Shown: positions 37,887 to 46,443 of the stretch, one piece after another
Layout of the letters: the number at the start of each line of letters is the position of its first letter
Position numbering within the stretch: the stretch's first letter is position 1
NCBI GenBank assembly: GCA_051747385.1
Contig: JBNJGB010000006.1
Span: forward strand, 179,770 to 243,769
Length of the DNA stretch: 64,000 nt
Direction of reading: 5' to 3'
Source: JBNJGB01 sp051747385
GTDB taxonomy: Bacteria > Myxococcota_A > UBA9042 > PHBI01 > JACKFB01
Program-made: the position numbers and the translations under genes
The notes under the pieces: generated by a model
Database searches by the model: none
What the model was told of the DNA's origin: nothing
Seen by the model: only the letters and a program-made list of their open reading frames with translations

Positions 37887-39590
37887 ATGTCGTCCCCCCT
37901 CCTCCTCGCGGCCTCCCTCCTGCTGCTCACGACCCCGCTCTTCGCCTGCGAGGGCGTCGACCCCGCCGGGGCAGACCCGGACGCCGGGGACACGACGGAC
38001 GACAGGGGCACCGTGGACGAGGACGGCGCGGCGCAGGACGCCTCCCTCCCCGACACCTCCGAGGACGGGACCACCGAGCCCGACGCCGCGGCGCAGGACG
38101 CCGACGACGCCGGCGACACGACGGATGACGGCGGCCCCCAGGAGGCCGACGCGACGCCCGACGTGCCGGAGGACGCGGGCCTGGAGGACGTGACCTCCCA
38201 CGACGGGGGCGATGCCGAGGACGACGCGGACGCGCACGCCGACGCCGTCGACGGGGAGGACGCGCCGGAGCCCTACGAGCCTCCGTTCGATCCGACCGTC
38301 TGCGGCGCCGAGCCCCACACGTGGCTGCCTCCGCAGGACGTGGGCGGCGTAGTCATCTGGGAGGAGATGCTCCTGAGCGGCCTGTCGCCGGAGGACGTGG
38401 ACAACCTGCTCATCGAGGCGGGCCTCGAGGAGGCGACGCCCGTGCCCTACGGCGTGCGCAACTTCAAGCTCCGCTACGTGACCCAGGACCGGGGAGAGCT
38501 TCGCGAGGCGACCGCCATCGTCGGGGTTCCCACGGGCATCGAGACCGGCGCGCCGCGCCCCACCGCCCTGTGGCTCCACGGCACCTCGGGCTTCTCCGAC
38601 GACTGCGCGCCGTCGATCAACGACCTGGAGGGGGCCGCGCCGACCGCCCTCCTCGCCGCCTTCGGCTACTTCACGATCGCTCCCGACTACGTCGGCATGC
38701 TGGGCTTCGGCGAGCCCTCGGAGCCCGGCACCATCCACCCCTATCTCGTGGGTGAGTCCGTGGCCCTGTCGTCCCTCGACGCGGTCCGCGCCGCCCTGAA
38801 CGGCGTCGAGGAGGCGGACGAGGAGGACCTCGTGGCCGGCGACCCCGAGCGGCTGGTCCTGCTGGGAGGGTCCCAGGGCGGCCACGCCACGTTCTTCGCG
38901 GAGCTGTACGCCCCGTACTACGCGCCCGAGCTCGACGTCGTGGCCGCGGCCGCGGCCGTCCCGGTCACGGACGTGGTGGACCACGGCACGTACGGCGCGC
39001 AGGTCTGGGGCCCCACGGGCATGACCCTGAGCCCCGTCCTGGTGGCCATGCGGGCCTGGTACGGCGCGCCCGAGAGCCTGGAGGGCGTGCTGACGAACAC
39101 CGAGCCCCACTACTTCGCGGAGACGATCCCCGAGCTGATGGCGTCGACCTGCTCACCCAAGAAGAGCTTCGACGACGTGGACTCCCTGGAGGACCTGTAT
39201 CCCGCCGACTTCCTGGAGACCGCCGCCGCCGGCGGGTGGGAGGACCTCCAGCCCTGGGGCTGCTACCTGGAGGAGAACAGCGTGGGGCGGACGAGCGTCC
39301 CCCGCATCACGGACACGCCGTTCCTGGCCACCTTCGGAGAGCTGGACGACCTGGTCATCACGGAGCTCGAGCGGAAGGACATCGCCCGCCTGTGCGAGGA
39401 CGGCTATCGCATCGAGTACCTGGAGTGCGCCGGCGAGGGCCACACGGGCGGCGCCGTGGCGTCCCTGCCGTACATGCTGGCCTGGGTGGCCGATCGCGTG
39501 GCGGGCGAGCCGTGGCCGGAGGACGAGGCCTGCACCATCGACGCGCCCGTGGAGTGCGAGTTCGACCTGGGCGACGTGGTCGCGCCGTAG
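37887..39590 (+). CDS. Secretory lipase-like alpha/beta hydrolase lipoprotein
   Basis: The 567-aa precursor starts M-S-S-P-L-L-L-A-A-S-L-L-L-L-T-T-P-L-F-A-C, a lipoprotein signal with Cys21. A strongly acidic Asp/Thr/Ala linker fills residues 25-125. The catalytic domain has L-W-L-H-G-T-S-G (oxyanion region), L-L-G-G-S-Q-G-G-H-A-T (nucleophile Ser in G-x-S-x-G), an Asp in F-G-E-L-D-D-L-V and a His in G-E-G-H-T-G-G. This layout fits secreted lipase/esterase hydrolases. It is anchored by lipid with the enzyme held away on the acidic linker. Divergent from small membrane protein B, with the GTTGC cluster between. Confidence 0.82.
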   Translation: MSSPLLLAASLLLLTTPLFACEGVDPAGADPDAGDTTDDRGTVDEDGAAQDASLPDTSEDGTTEPDAAAQDADDAGDTTDDGGPQEADATPDVPEDAGLEDVTSHDGGDAEDDADAHADAVDGEDAPEPYEPPFDPTVCGAEPHTWLPPQDVGGVVIWEEMLLSGLSPEDVDNLLIEAGLEEATPVPYGVRNFKLRYVTQDRGELREATAIVGVPTGIETGAPRPTALWLHGTSGFSDDCAPSINDLEGAAPTALLAAFGYFTIAPDYVGMLGFGEPSEPGTIHPYLVGESVALSSLDAVRAALNGVEEADEEDLVAGDPERLVLLGGSQGGHATFFAELYAPYYAPELDVVAAAAAVPVTDVVDHGTYGAQVWGPTGMTLSPVLVAMRAWYGAPESLEGVLTNTEPHYFAETIPELMASTCSPKKSFDDVDSLEDLYPADFLETAAAGGWEDLQPWGCYLEENSVGRTSVPRITDTPFLATFGELDDLVITELERKDIARLCEDGYRIEYLECAGEGHTGGAVASLPYMLAWVADRVAGEPWPEDEACTIDAPVECEFDLGDVVAP

Positions 39591-39690
39591 GGCCCGGTCG
39601 TCAGGGCGCTCCGCAGAAGCCGCCGCCGGGAGGCAGCGGATCGGGCCCCCGAGCCCGTCGCCGAGGCGATCGCGCCCGTGCCGTAGGAGC

Positions 39691-40752
39691 CTACTCCGCC
39701 GCCAGGTCGACCAGCCGGTCGTGGTACGGGCCGTCGCCCATGAGGTCGAGGCTGCGGGCCAGGCGCCGGCGATCGGCGGGGCGCTCCACGCGCTCCAGGG
39801 CCTCGAAGAGGGGCTCGGCCTGCTCCGGCCGGACGGTCCCGGTGAGCGGGTGGCCCAAGCCCATGACGTACTTGGCGCGCTGGAGGTCCGCGAACGCCCC
39901 CGGGTCGTCCTGCATGGCCAGGAACAACGCCGTGGCCGCGCGCTGCGAGGCGGCCACCTCGTCCCAGTCGCCGCGCTCGGCGGCCTCCAGGATGTGGAGG
40001 TACTGGTAGACGGCCAGGGACATCAGGCCGGAGGTGACCCCCGCGCGTTGGCGTCCCTCCGGATCGTGGAGCGGGCCTTCGCGGAGCGCCCGGGCGAGGT
40101 GTGGGTCCCAGCCCTGGACGATCTTCAGGTGCGCGAGCCCGGGGTGAGCCAGGAAGCGGGCCGTGCTGGCGTCGTAGTCCGCCTCGGTGATCTTGATCGC
40201 CACCACGTGATCGCCGCCGGGCCCGTGCACCAGCCGCGCGGCGGCGTCGGCGTCCAGGGGCACCCCGCTCACGTCCGGGATCGAGTAGAGCCCGACCGCG
40301 AGGTCCCGGGTCGCGGCCGCCTCGACCAGGGGCGCGAGGTCGTCGCAGACGGCGCGATCGTCCGCCCCGGCCGGAAGGTCCGTCCCCGGCCGGAAGAAGA
40401 CGACCGGATAGCCGAGCTCCACGAGCAGGTCGAGGAGCCGGGCGTTGGCCTCCTCGCCGTCCTCGGGGCGCAGGAGGGCCATGGGGACCGTCGCCCCGAG
40501 GCGGGCCCGGGCGGCGCAGCGGAGCCAGGTCGTCAGCTCGTCGACGGTGCGCAGGTGTCCGTGGCCGGTGGAGGAGGCGATCAGGACGGCGGGCACGCGC
40601 AGCGTCGCCAGAATCTCCAGGAACTCCCGGGTCCGCGCCTCGTCGAGCCTCCGGCGGGGGAGGGCGCCGCGGGTGGGATCGAAGCAGGCCACCGTGGCGC
40701 TCGGATAGCGCCCCACGGGGTCCGTGCAGAGGTCCGCGCTCGTGAGTGCCAT
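39691..40752 (-). CDS. Dihydrodipicolinate synthase-family aldolase
   Basis: The 353-aa protein has the DapA-type barrel layout. A-S-S-T-G-H-G-H-L-R-T stands where DHDPS has its G-T-T-G-E loop, and V-V-F-F-R-P-G is a later strand. L-Y-S-I-P-D-V-S-G-V-P-L replaces the usual Y-N-x-P, and V-V-A-I-K-I-T-E contains the Schiff-base lysine. G-V-T-S-G-L near residue 235 matches the substrate-entry region. It is longer than typical DapA (~290 aa), so the substrate is more likely a sugar acid or keto acid than in lysine synthesis. Its 5' end is 44 bp from the divergent U32-like gene, suggesting shared control. Confidence 0.75.
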   Translation of the reverse strand: MALTSADLCTDPVGRYPSATVACFDPTRGALPRRRLDEARTREFLEILATLRVPAVLIASSTGHGHLRTVDELTTWLRCAARARLGATVPMALLRPEDGEEANARLLDLLVELGYPVVFFRPGTDLPAGADDRAVCDDLAPLVEAAATRDLAVGLYSIPDVSGVPLDADAAARLVHGPGGDHVVAIKITEADYDASTARFLAHPGLAHLKIVQGWDPHLARALREGPLHDPEGRQRAGVTSGLMSLAVYQYLHILEAAERGDWDEVAASQRAATALFLAMQDDPGAFADLQRAKYVMGLGHPLTGTVRPEQAEPLFEALERVERPADRRRLARSLDLMGDGPYHDRLVDLAAE

Positions 40753-40796
40753 GGCACGACCGTTTCTGTCGGGGTCTTCAGGGCGTATCGTAGCTC

Positions 40797-41780
40797 ATGA
40801 ACCCCTACATCACGAACCCGACGACCAAGGCGAGGGAGGCCTCCATGAAGGGCCTGGACGAGGCGCTCGAGGAGCTCGGGCTGCCGTCGCGCGACGGCTA
40901 TGACCTGCCCACCTCGGAGCGGCGGTTCCCCGACGGCGGGCACTACCGAATCGAGATCTCCGGCGTGGAGCGGGTGTCGGCGCTGGAGACCCTGCTGAAG
41001 GAGGCGGATCGGCTCTCGGTGCCGGTCCACCGCATCATCGCCACCGTCGGCGGCGCCACCTACCTCACGCGGTCGGAGCTCCGGGACCTGGCGCAGCTCG
41101 CGCGGGACCATCGCATCGAGGTGGTCATGACCCTCGGTCCGCGGCGGGCCTGGGACAGCGGCCGCCAGCTCGTCACCGAGGAGGGCCTGGTCTCGGGCAT
41201 GCGGCTCCGCGGCATGGACCAGCTCCGCTACTGGATCCGCGACTTCGAGCGCTGCCTCGAGGCGGGCTTCCGGGGCGCGCTGGTCGCCGACGAGGGCGCG
41301 CTCTGGCTGATGGACCGGCTCCGGGACAGGGGCGTCATCCCGGCGGACTCGTTCTTCAAGCTCTCGGTCTTCGCGGGCCAGGCCAACCCGGCGGGTGCGC
41401 GGATCGCCCAGTCGCTGGGGGCCGACACCTTCAACCCGCTGGCGGACCTGACGATCCCCATGCTCGCGGCCATCCGGAGCGCGATCCACATCCCCATGGA
41501 CGTGTACCTCTGCCTGGTGAGCGCCATGGGCGGATTCGTGCGCTTCTACGAGGCGGCGGAGATCGCCCGCGTGGCCGCGCCCTGCTACTTCAAGATCGAG
41601 CCGGGCACCTCCGAGGCGGAGATCTACGCCCCCTGGAACCCGCCCGCGCTCCACGACGACATGATCCGCGAGCGGGTGCGCAACGCGGCCGTGGCCATGG
41701 AGCTGATCGAGCGCGAGAACCCGGAGATCGTCTGCTCGCCCGCCGGGGCGGAGGACCTGACGATCCCGCACCCGGCGTGA
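40797..41780 (+). CDS. U32-like peptidase family protein
   Basis: The 327-aa soluble protein carries D-L-P-T-S-E-R-R-F-P-D-G-G-H-Y-R-I-E-I, with E-A-D-R-L-S-V-P-V-H-R-I following. I associate this opening with proteins annotated as U32-like in many bacteria. L-V-A-D-E-G-A and G-A-D-T-F-N-P-L suggest a TIM-barrel core. The classical U32 collagenase signature is not obvious, so peptidase activity is doubtful. It is divergently arranged with the DHDPS-family gene across a 44-bp gap, which suggests a joint small-molecule pathway. Confidence 0.65.
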   Translation: MNPYITNPTTKAREASMKGLDEALEELGLPSRDGYDLPTSERRFPDGGHYRIEISGVERVSALETLLKEADRLSVPVHRIIATVGGATYLTRSELRDLAQLARDHRIEVVMTLGPRRAWDSGRQLVTEEGLVSGMRLRGMDQLRYWIRDFERCLEAGFRGALVADEGALWLMDRLRDRGVIPADSFFKLSVFAGQANPAGARIAQSLGADTFNPLADLTIPMLAAIRSAIHIPMDVYLCLVSAMGGFVRFYEAAEIARVAAPCYFKIEPGTSEAEIYAPWNPPALHDDMIRERVRNAAVAMELIERENPEIVCSPAGAEDLTIPHPA

Positions 41781-41802
41781 GCCCCCGAGCCAGTCGTTCC
41801 GG

Positions 41803-43044
41803 CTACAACCAGCCCCGCTGGTGGACGGCCAGGCCGATGCGCTCGAGGGCGTTGATCCAGGCCCCCAGGCGCAGGGAGTCCGTGGTGTGCCGCGCGGCCG
41901 TCTCCGCGGCCTCCCGGTACGCCCGCACGAGCCGCTCGCGCCGGAGCCGCTCGATGGTCTCGGCGTCCCACCAGTTCTCGTACAGGCCCTGGCTCCGCTC
42001 CATCTGGCAGACCTGCACGCTGCCGGCGTTGGCGAGGATGTCCGGGACGATGGTCACGCCGCGCTCGCGGAGGAGCCGGTCGGCCTCCACGGTGATCGGC
42101 CCGTTTGCGGCCTCCACGATCATCCACGCCCGGACGCGCGGGGCGTTGTCGGCCGTGACGACCCCCTGCACGGCGGCGGGCACCAGCACGTCGCAGTCGC
42201 ACGTGAGGAGCTCGTCGTTGCCGATGGCCTCCGCGTCCGGGTAGCTCGACACGCGGCCCGTCTCCTCCTTGTGGGTCTGCAGCGCGGCGACGTCCAGGCC
42301 TTCGGGGCCGTAGATGGCGCCCCGGCTGTCGCTCACGGCGACGATCCGGCAGCCCGCCTCCTCGAAGCACGTCGCGGCCACGGCGCCCACCTGGCCGAAG
42401 CCCTGGATGGCGACCCGGAGCCCGTCGAGGTCCCAGCCCTCCTCCGAGGCCACCTCCCGGAAGACGTCGAAGACGCCTCGCCCGGTGGCCTCGTAGCCGC
42501 CCAGGGATCCGCCCAGGATCGGCGGCTTGTCGTTGATGGCGGCCGGCGCGTGACCGCCGGTGATCTCCTCGTACTCGTCGAGCATCCAGGACATGGTCTG
42601 GAGATCGGTGCCGATGTCCGCGCCGGGCACGTCGAAGGCCGGGCCGCCGCCGGAGCGCAGCCTCCGGATGTAGGCCCGGCAGAGGCGCTCCAGCTCCGCC
42701 TCGCTCAGCTCGCGCCGGTTCGCCGCGATGCCGCCCTTGCCACCGCCTGCGGGGATGTGGCCGGCGGCGTGCTTGATGGACATGAGGAGGCCGAGGGCCT
42801 TCACCTCGTCCAGGTCGATGGTCGGCGAGATGCGCGTGCCGTCCCGGGAGGGCCCGAGCGCCCGGTTGTGGCTGACCCGGTAGGCCTCGAAGATGCGCCG
42901 CCTCCCGTCGTCCATCTTCAGGGGGATGCGGAAGGCCATCAGCCGGGACGGGCCCGACAGGAGGTCGATCACCGCCGGGTCGATCCCTCCGAGCTCGCCG
43001 GCCTCCCGGAGGATCAGGTTGGCCTGCTCGAGGAAGTCGTACAT
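41803..43044 (-). CDS. Glutamate dehydrogenase family (Glu/Leu/Phe/Val dehydrogenase)
   Basis: The 413-aa protein has the length and motifs of hexameric glutamate dehydrogenases. K-H-A-A-G-H-I-P-A-G-G-G-K-G-G-I (residues ~90-105) supplies the substrate lysines. P-G-A-D-I-G-T-D follows, then the Rossmann motif G-F-G-Q-V-G-A-V-A and later V-E-A-A-N-G-P-I-T. It interconverts glutamate and 2-oxoglutarate with NAD(P)H, or acts on a branched-chain amino acid; specificity is not resolved here. It is convergent with the U32-like gene. The start at 43044 (M-Y-D-F-L-E-Q-A-N-L-I-L) fits the family. Confidence 0.88.
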   Translation of the reverse strand: MYDFLEQANLILREAGELGGIDPAVIDLLSGPSRLMAFRIPLKMDDGRRRIFEAYRVSHNRALGPSRDGTRISPTIDLDEVKALGLLMSIKHAAGHIPAGGGKGGIAANRRELSEAELERLCRAYIRRLRSGGGPAFDVPGADIGTDLQTMSWMLDEYEEITGGHAPAAINDKPPILGGSLGGYEATGRGVFDVFREVASEEGWDLDGLRVAIQGFGQVGAVAATCFEEAGCRIVAVSDSRGAIYGPEGLDVAALQTHKEETGRVSSYPDAEAIGNDELLTCDCDVLVPAAVQGVVTADNAPRVRAWMIVEAANGPITVEADRLLRERGVTIVPDILANAGSVQVCQMERSQGLYENWWDAETIERLRRERLVRAYREAAETAARHTTDSLRLGAWINALERIGLAVHQRGWL

Positions 43045-43268
43045 GGGTCCCCCTCGGCTGTTCGGTATCCCCTCCAGGGTACCACGACGGCAGCCCCCCC
43101 GGGGCGCCCTGTGCTGGCCTCCGGGCCGATGATCCGGATCGCCCCGGGCCTCCCGCTCCTCCTGCTGCCTGGTGGCGGGGCTGGTCGCCCTCGCGACCCG
43201 GCGCTACCCTGGGCGCGGCCGCCGGAACGCGGGAGCCTGACGCCGCCCGAAGCCCGGGAGAATCCGCC

Positions 43269-44306
43269 ATGGACGCGACGACGCTGACGCCCTCCGAACG
43301 CGACGCCCTCGTCCGCTTCCGGCCGGACGACGACGCGGGCCAGGTGGAGAGCCTCTTCCTGAAGCTCAACCTCCCCGAGGGCCGGGCGCTGTGGCTGAAG
43401 ATCACCTTCCTGAAGCGCACCTTCGGGCGGCGGGAGGCCCTGGCCGAGGCGTGGGCCATCGCGTTCGGTATGGGCGAGGGCGGCGGGCACGTGGCGCTCA
43501 AGTCCACCTGGCCGGCCTCGGAGGCCTCCTGGGAGGAGGACTGCCTGTTCGTGCGAGTCGGCGACGTACAGCTCTCCCAGGGCCGCGCGGTCGGCGCCCT
43601 GGACGACGAGGAGACCGGCGAGCGCATCTCGTGGGACCTGACGTTCACCACGGAGCACGAGGGCTTCCGGCACCTTCCGGCGGACTGGATGTACGAGGGG
43701 CCGATCCCCAAGACGAAGCCCAATTCGCCGCAGATCGACGCCCGCTTCGACGGCACCCTGACCGTCGGCGATCGGACGACGAAGGTGGAGGGCGCCCCGG
43801 GGATGTTCGGCCACAACTGGGGCAGCCAGCAGGCGGAGTCCTGGACCTGGGTCCACTGCAACCGCTGGGAGGGCGTCGAGGGCGTCGTCTTCGAGGGGGT
43901 CACCTCCCGCGTGAAGATGGGCCCGGTCACGGCGCCCCTGGCCACGGTGCTCCACGTCCGCATCCCGGGCGAGCGCATCACGATCAACGGCTTCCTGGAC
44001 CTCTGGACCACGAAGAGCGAGCCGGAGGGCCTGGGCTGGCGGTTTTCGGGCAGGAAGGGCGACCGGAAGGTGGAGGGCTGGTTCCACGCGCCGCCGGAGC
44101 GCTTCGTCGGCGTCGACTATCACGACCCAGACGGCCGCATCGCGCACTGCCTGAACACGAAGATCGCCGACGGGGAGCTCGCCGTGTACGGCCGCGGCGA
44201 CAAGGGCTGGTCCCCGCTGCTCACCGCCGTCTGCGACCGGAGCGCGGCCCTCGAGGTGGGCCTCCGCGGCAGCGACACCCTCGGCGTCCCCATCCGCATC
44301 CGGTGA
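43269..44306 (+). CDS. Lipocalin-like (CrtC/tocopherol cyclase-like) protein
   Basis: The 345-aa protein has F-G-H-N-W-G-S-Q-Q-A-E-S-W-T-W-V-H-C-N (residues ~180-198), typical of CrtC/AttH and tocopherol-cyclase-like lipocalin folds. A beta-rich domain precedes it (L-K-I-T-F-L-K-R-T) and a second domain ends in H-C-L-N-T-K-I-A-D. No signal peptide is seen. Family members act on hydrophobic substrates such as carotenoids; here the role is unknown. The stop overlaps the thiL start by 4 bp (GTGA), but a functional link to thiamine is not evident. Confidence 0.72.
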   Translation: MDATTLTPSERDALVRFRPDDDAGQVESLFLKLNLPEGRALWLKITFLKRTFGRREALAEAWAIAFGMGEGGGHVALKSTWPASEASWEEDCLFVRVGDVQLSQGRAVGALDDEETGERISWDLTFTTEHEGFRHLPADWMYEGPIPKTKPNSPQIDARFDGTLTVGDRTTKVEGAPGMFGHNWGSQQAESWTWVHCNRWEGVEGVVFEGVTSRVKMGPVTAPLATVLHVRIPGERITINGFLDLWTTKSEPEGLGWRFSGRKGDRKVEGWFHAPPERFVGVDYHDPDGRIAHCLNTKIADGELAVYGRGDKGWSPLLTAVCDRSAALEVGLRGSDTLGVPIRIR

Positions 44307-45286
44307 CCGCCGCGGCGACCGTCGACACGCTCGGAGAGCGGGCCCTCATCGAGCGCATGGCCGCCCGGGTCCCCCACGCCGCGAGCCCGGTCGGGCCGGG
44401 GGACGACGCCGCGGTGCTGGCTCCGTTCGGGGGAGCGCGGGTCCTCACGACCGACGCGATGATCGAGGGCGTCCACTTTTTGCGCGCCCACCCGCCCCGC
44501 TGGCTCGGCTGGAAGCTGCTGGCCGCGAACCTCTCGGACGTGTCCGCCATGGGCGCCCGGCCCGAGGGCTTCACCGTCACCGCGGCCCTCCCCCCGGACC
44601 TGCCCGTGCGCTGGTGGGCTCTCCTGGCCGACGGCCTCGGCGACCTGGCGAGGGAGTCCGGGTCCGAGATCGCCGGCGGCGACGTGGTACGGACCGACGG
44701 CCCCGTGTCCCTGAGCGTCACCGCGTGGGGCCGCCTGGACGGCGAGGAGGCGCTCCTGCGCACCGGCGGACGCCCCGGGGACCTGGTGATGGTGCGGGGG
44801 CCGATCGGCCGGGCCGGCGTGGGGCTGGCGCGGTGGCTGGCCCGGGACCACGGCGACGCCCGAGCCCTGGAGACGCCGGAGGAGACGGACGCGGCGGTGC
44901 GGTGGCACCTGCGGCCGGAGCCTCCGCTGGACGCGGGGCCGTTCGCCCTGGCGCACGGCGCACGAGCGGGCATGGATCTCTCCGACGGCCTCGCCGCGGA
45001 CGGGGCTCGACTGGGCGTGGCGAGCGGCGTCCGTGTCGTCGTTGACCTCGACCGCCTGCCGCCCGATCCTGCCTGCGGTGGATCGACGGCGGACCAGAGG
45101 GTGTCGGGCGGCGAGGATTACGGGCTGCTGGTCCTGGTCCCGCCGGGCCGGCGCGAGGCATTCCGGGGCCGCGGCTTCTCGGTGGTCGGGCGGGCCGAGG
45201 ACGGTCCCCCCGGGGTCGCGTGGCGCCGCGAGGGTCGGGAGGTCGACCTGGAGGGCGCGTCCTTCGAGCACTTCTCCACCGGCTGA
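44303..45286 (+). CDS. thiL: Thiamine-monophosphate kinase
   Basis: The 327-aa protein starts at GTG 44303 and carries V-G-P-G-D-D-A-A-V near residue 30. T-T-D-A-M-I-E-G-V-H-F follows (a metal- and ATP-binding Asp cluster), then N-L-S-D-V-S-A-M-G and G-G-D-V-V. M-D-L-S-D-G-L-A-A-D and G-E-D-Y-G-L-L-V appear near the end. These are the hallmarks of ThiL (AIR synthase-like fold), which phosphorylates thiamine monophosphate to the diphosphate. No other thi genes are visible nearby. Length fits the family. Confidence 0.93.
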   Translation: MTAAATVDTLGERALIERMAARVPHAASPVGPGDDAAVLAPFGGARVLTTDAMIEGVHFLRAHPPRWLGWKLLAANLSDVSAMGARPEGFTVTAALPPDLPVRWWALLADGLGDLARESGSEIAGGDVVRTDGPVSLSVTAWGRLDGEEALLRTGGRPGDLVMVRGPIGRAGVGLARWLARDHGDARALETPEETDAAVRWHLRPEPPLDAGPFALAHGARAGMDLSDGLAADGARLGVASGVRVVVDLDRLPPDPACGGSTADQRVSGGEDYGLLVLVPPGRREAFRGRGFSVVGRAEDGPPGVAWRREGREVDLEGASFEHFSTG

Positions 45287-45298
45287 CGGGGCGCCGCC

Positions 45299-46387
45299 AT
45301 GCATCGGCTGACCCGGGTCCGCGGCTTCGTCCGGCGCGCGGCGACGGAGGAGGAGATCCGCGCCTACGTGGCGGGGTGCGACGGGTCGGCGCGCGTCCGG
45401 CCGGGGCTGCTGTCGAACCCGATGGCGCGCGCCAACTGGCGCTCGGTGGGCCACGATCGGCTGGTGCCCCTGCTGCCGGACGAACTCGCGGCCGTGAGCA
45501 CGCCGTCGCCGAGCGACCTGCCCTGGGCGCTGGACTACCTGCTCTTCCAGCGCGGCTGCAACGTCCTCGCGGTCAACGGGGGCGACGGCACCATCCACCA
45601 CACCGTCCACGCGGCCCTGGAGGTGTGCGACAGGGCCTCGGCGCGGCTGGGCGAGGACGTGCCCCTGCCCACCTTCCTGCTGCTGAACGGCGGCGGGATG
45701 AACATGCTCGCGAGGGTGTTCGAGACCCGCGGGCACCCGGTCCGCACGGTGCGCCGCTTCCTCGAGGCGGCCCGCGGCGCGCGGCTGGGGACGCTGGAGA
45801 CCCGGAGCGTGCCGCTCCTGGCCGTCGAGGAGCCCGGCGGCGTCGTCCGCCACGGCTTCATCTTCGGCTCCGAGCTCGTGCTGAACGCCCTGACCATGTA
45901 CGAGCGCTTCGGCCAGGGCTACGCCGGGCTGGCGCGCTTCCTGTGGGAGGTGGCGATCGGCTACGCGCTGAAGACGGACCTGTGGCGCCGCTACGGCCAC
46001 CTCCTGGACCCGCCGGACACGCCCCTGGTCGTCGACGACCGGCGGTGGGAGCGCTACACGTGCGTGGTCGCCAGCACGGTGCCCATGCAGCTCGCGCGCG
46101 GCGTCGTCCAGACCATCGACCGCACGGCCGAGCGGGGGACCCTGGAGGGGTTGGTGGTCACCGAGACAGACCCGGGGAGGGTCATCCGGCTCATCCCGCG
46201 CCTCATGCGGGGGAGGCCGGGGTCGGGCGTGGAGAGCGTCCACCGGGCCCGCCGGATCGAGCTCCGCGGGCCGTACACGCTGGACGGCGAGCTGATATCG
46301 CGCATCGGCGGCGACGAGAGCGAGGACGATCGGGTCGTCGTCCGGGGGACGCACCGGGTGGTGCGCGGCGTCTGGCCCCACCGGTAG
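45299..46387 (+). CDS. Diacylglycerol/lipid kinase-family protein
   Basis: The 362-aa protein shows L-L-S-N-P-M-A-R-A-N near residue 40 and V-N-G-G-D-G-T-I-H-H near 95, the phosphate-binding signature of the DAGK catalytic family. L-L-N-G-G-G-M-N-M-L-A-R follows. The C-terminal beta domain ends Y-T-L-D-G-E, matching the usual 'x-x-D-G-E' loop. There is no membrane span. It would phosphorylate a lipid such as diacylglycerol with ATP. It lies 12 bp after thiL. Confidence 0.83.
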   Translation: MHRLTRVRGFVRRAATEEEIRAYVAGCDGSARVRPGLLSNPMARANWRSVGHDRLVPLLPDELAAVSTPSPSDLPWALDYLLFQRGCNVLAVNGGDGTIHHTVHAALEVCDRASARLGEDVPLPTFLLLNGGGMNMLARVFETRGHPVRTVRRFLEAARGARLGTLETRSVPLLAVEEPGGVVRHGFIFGSELVLNALTMYERFGQGYAGLARFLWEVAIGYALKTDLWRRYGHLLDPPDTPLVVDDRRWERYTCVVASTVPMQLARGVVQTIDRTAERGTLEGLVVTETDPGRVIRLIPRLMRGRPGSGVESVHRARRIELRGPYTLDGELISRIGGDESEDDRVVVRGTHRVVRGVWPHR

Positions 46388-46443
46388 CCCCGGCCCGGAC
46401 GCAAATTTGCCAGCGATACCGGGCCACCTTACGCTCCGGCACC

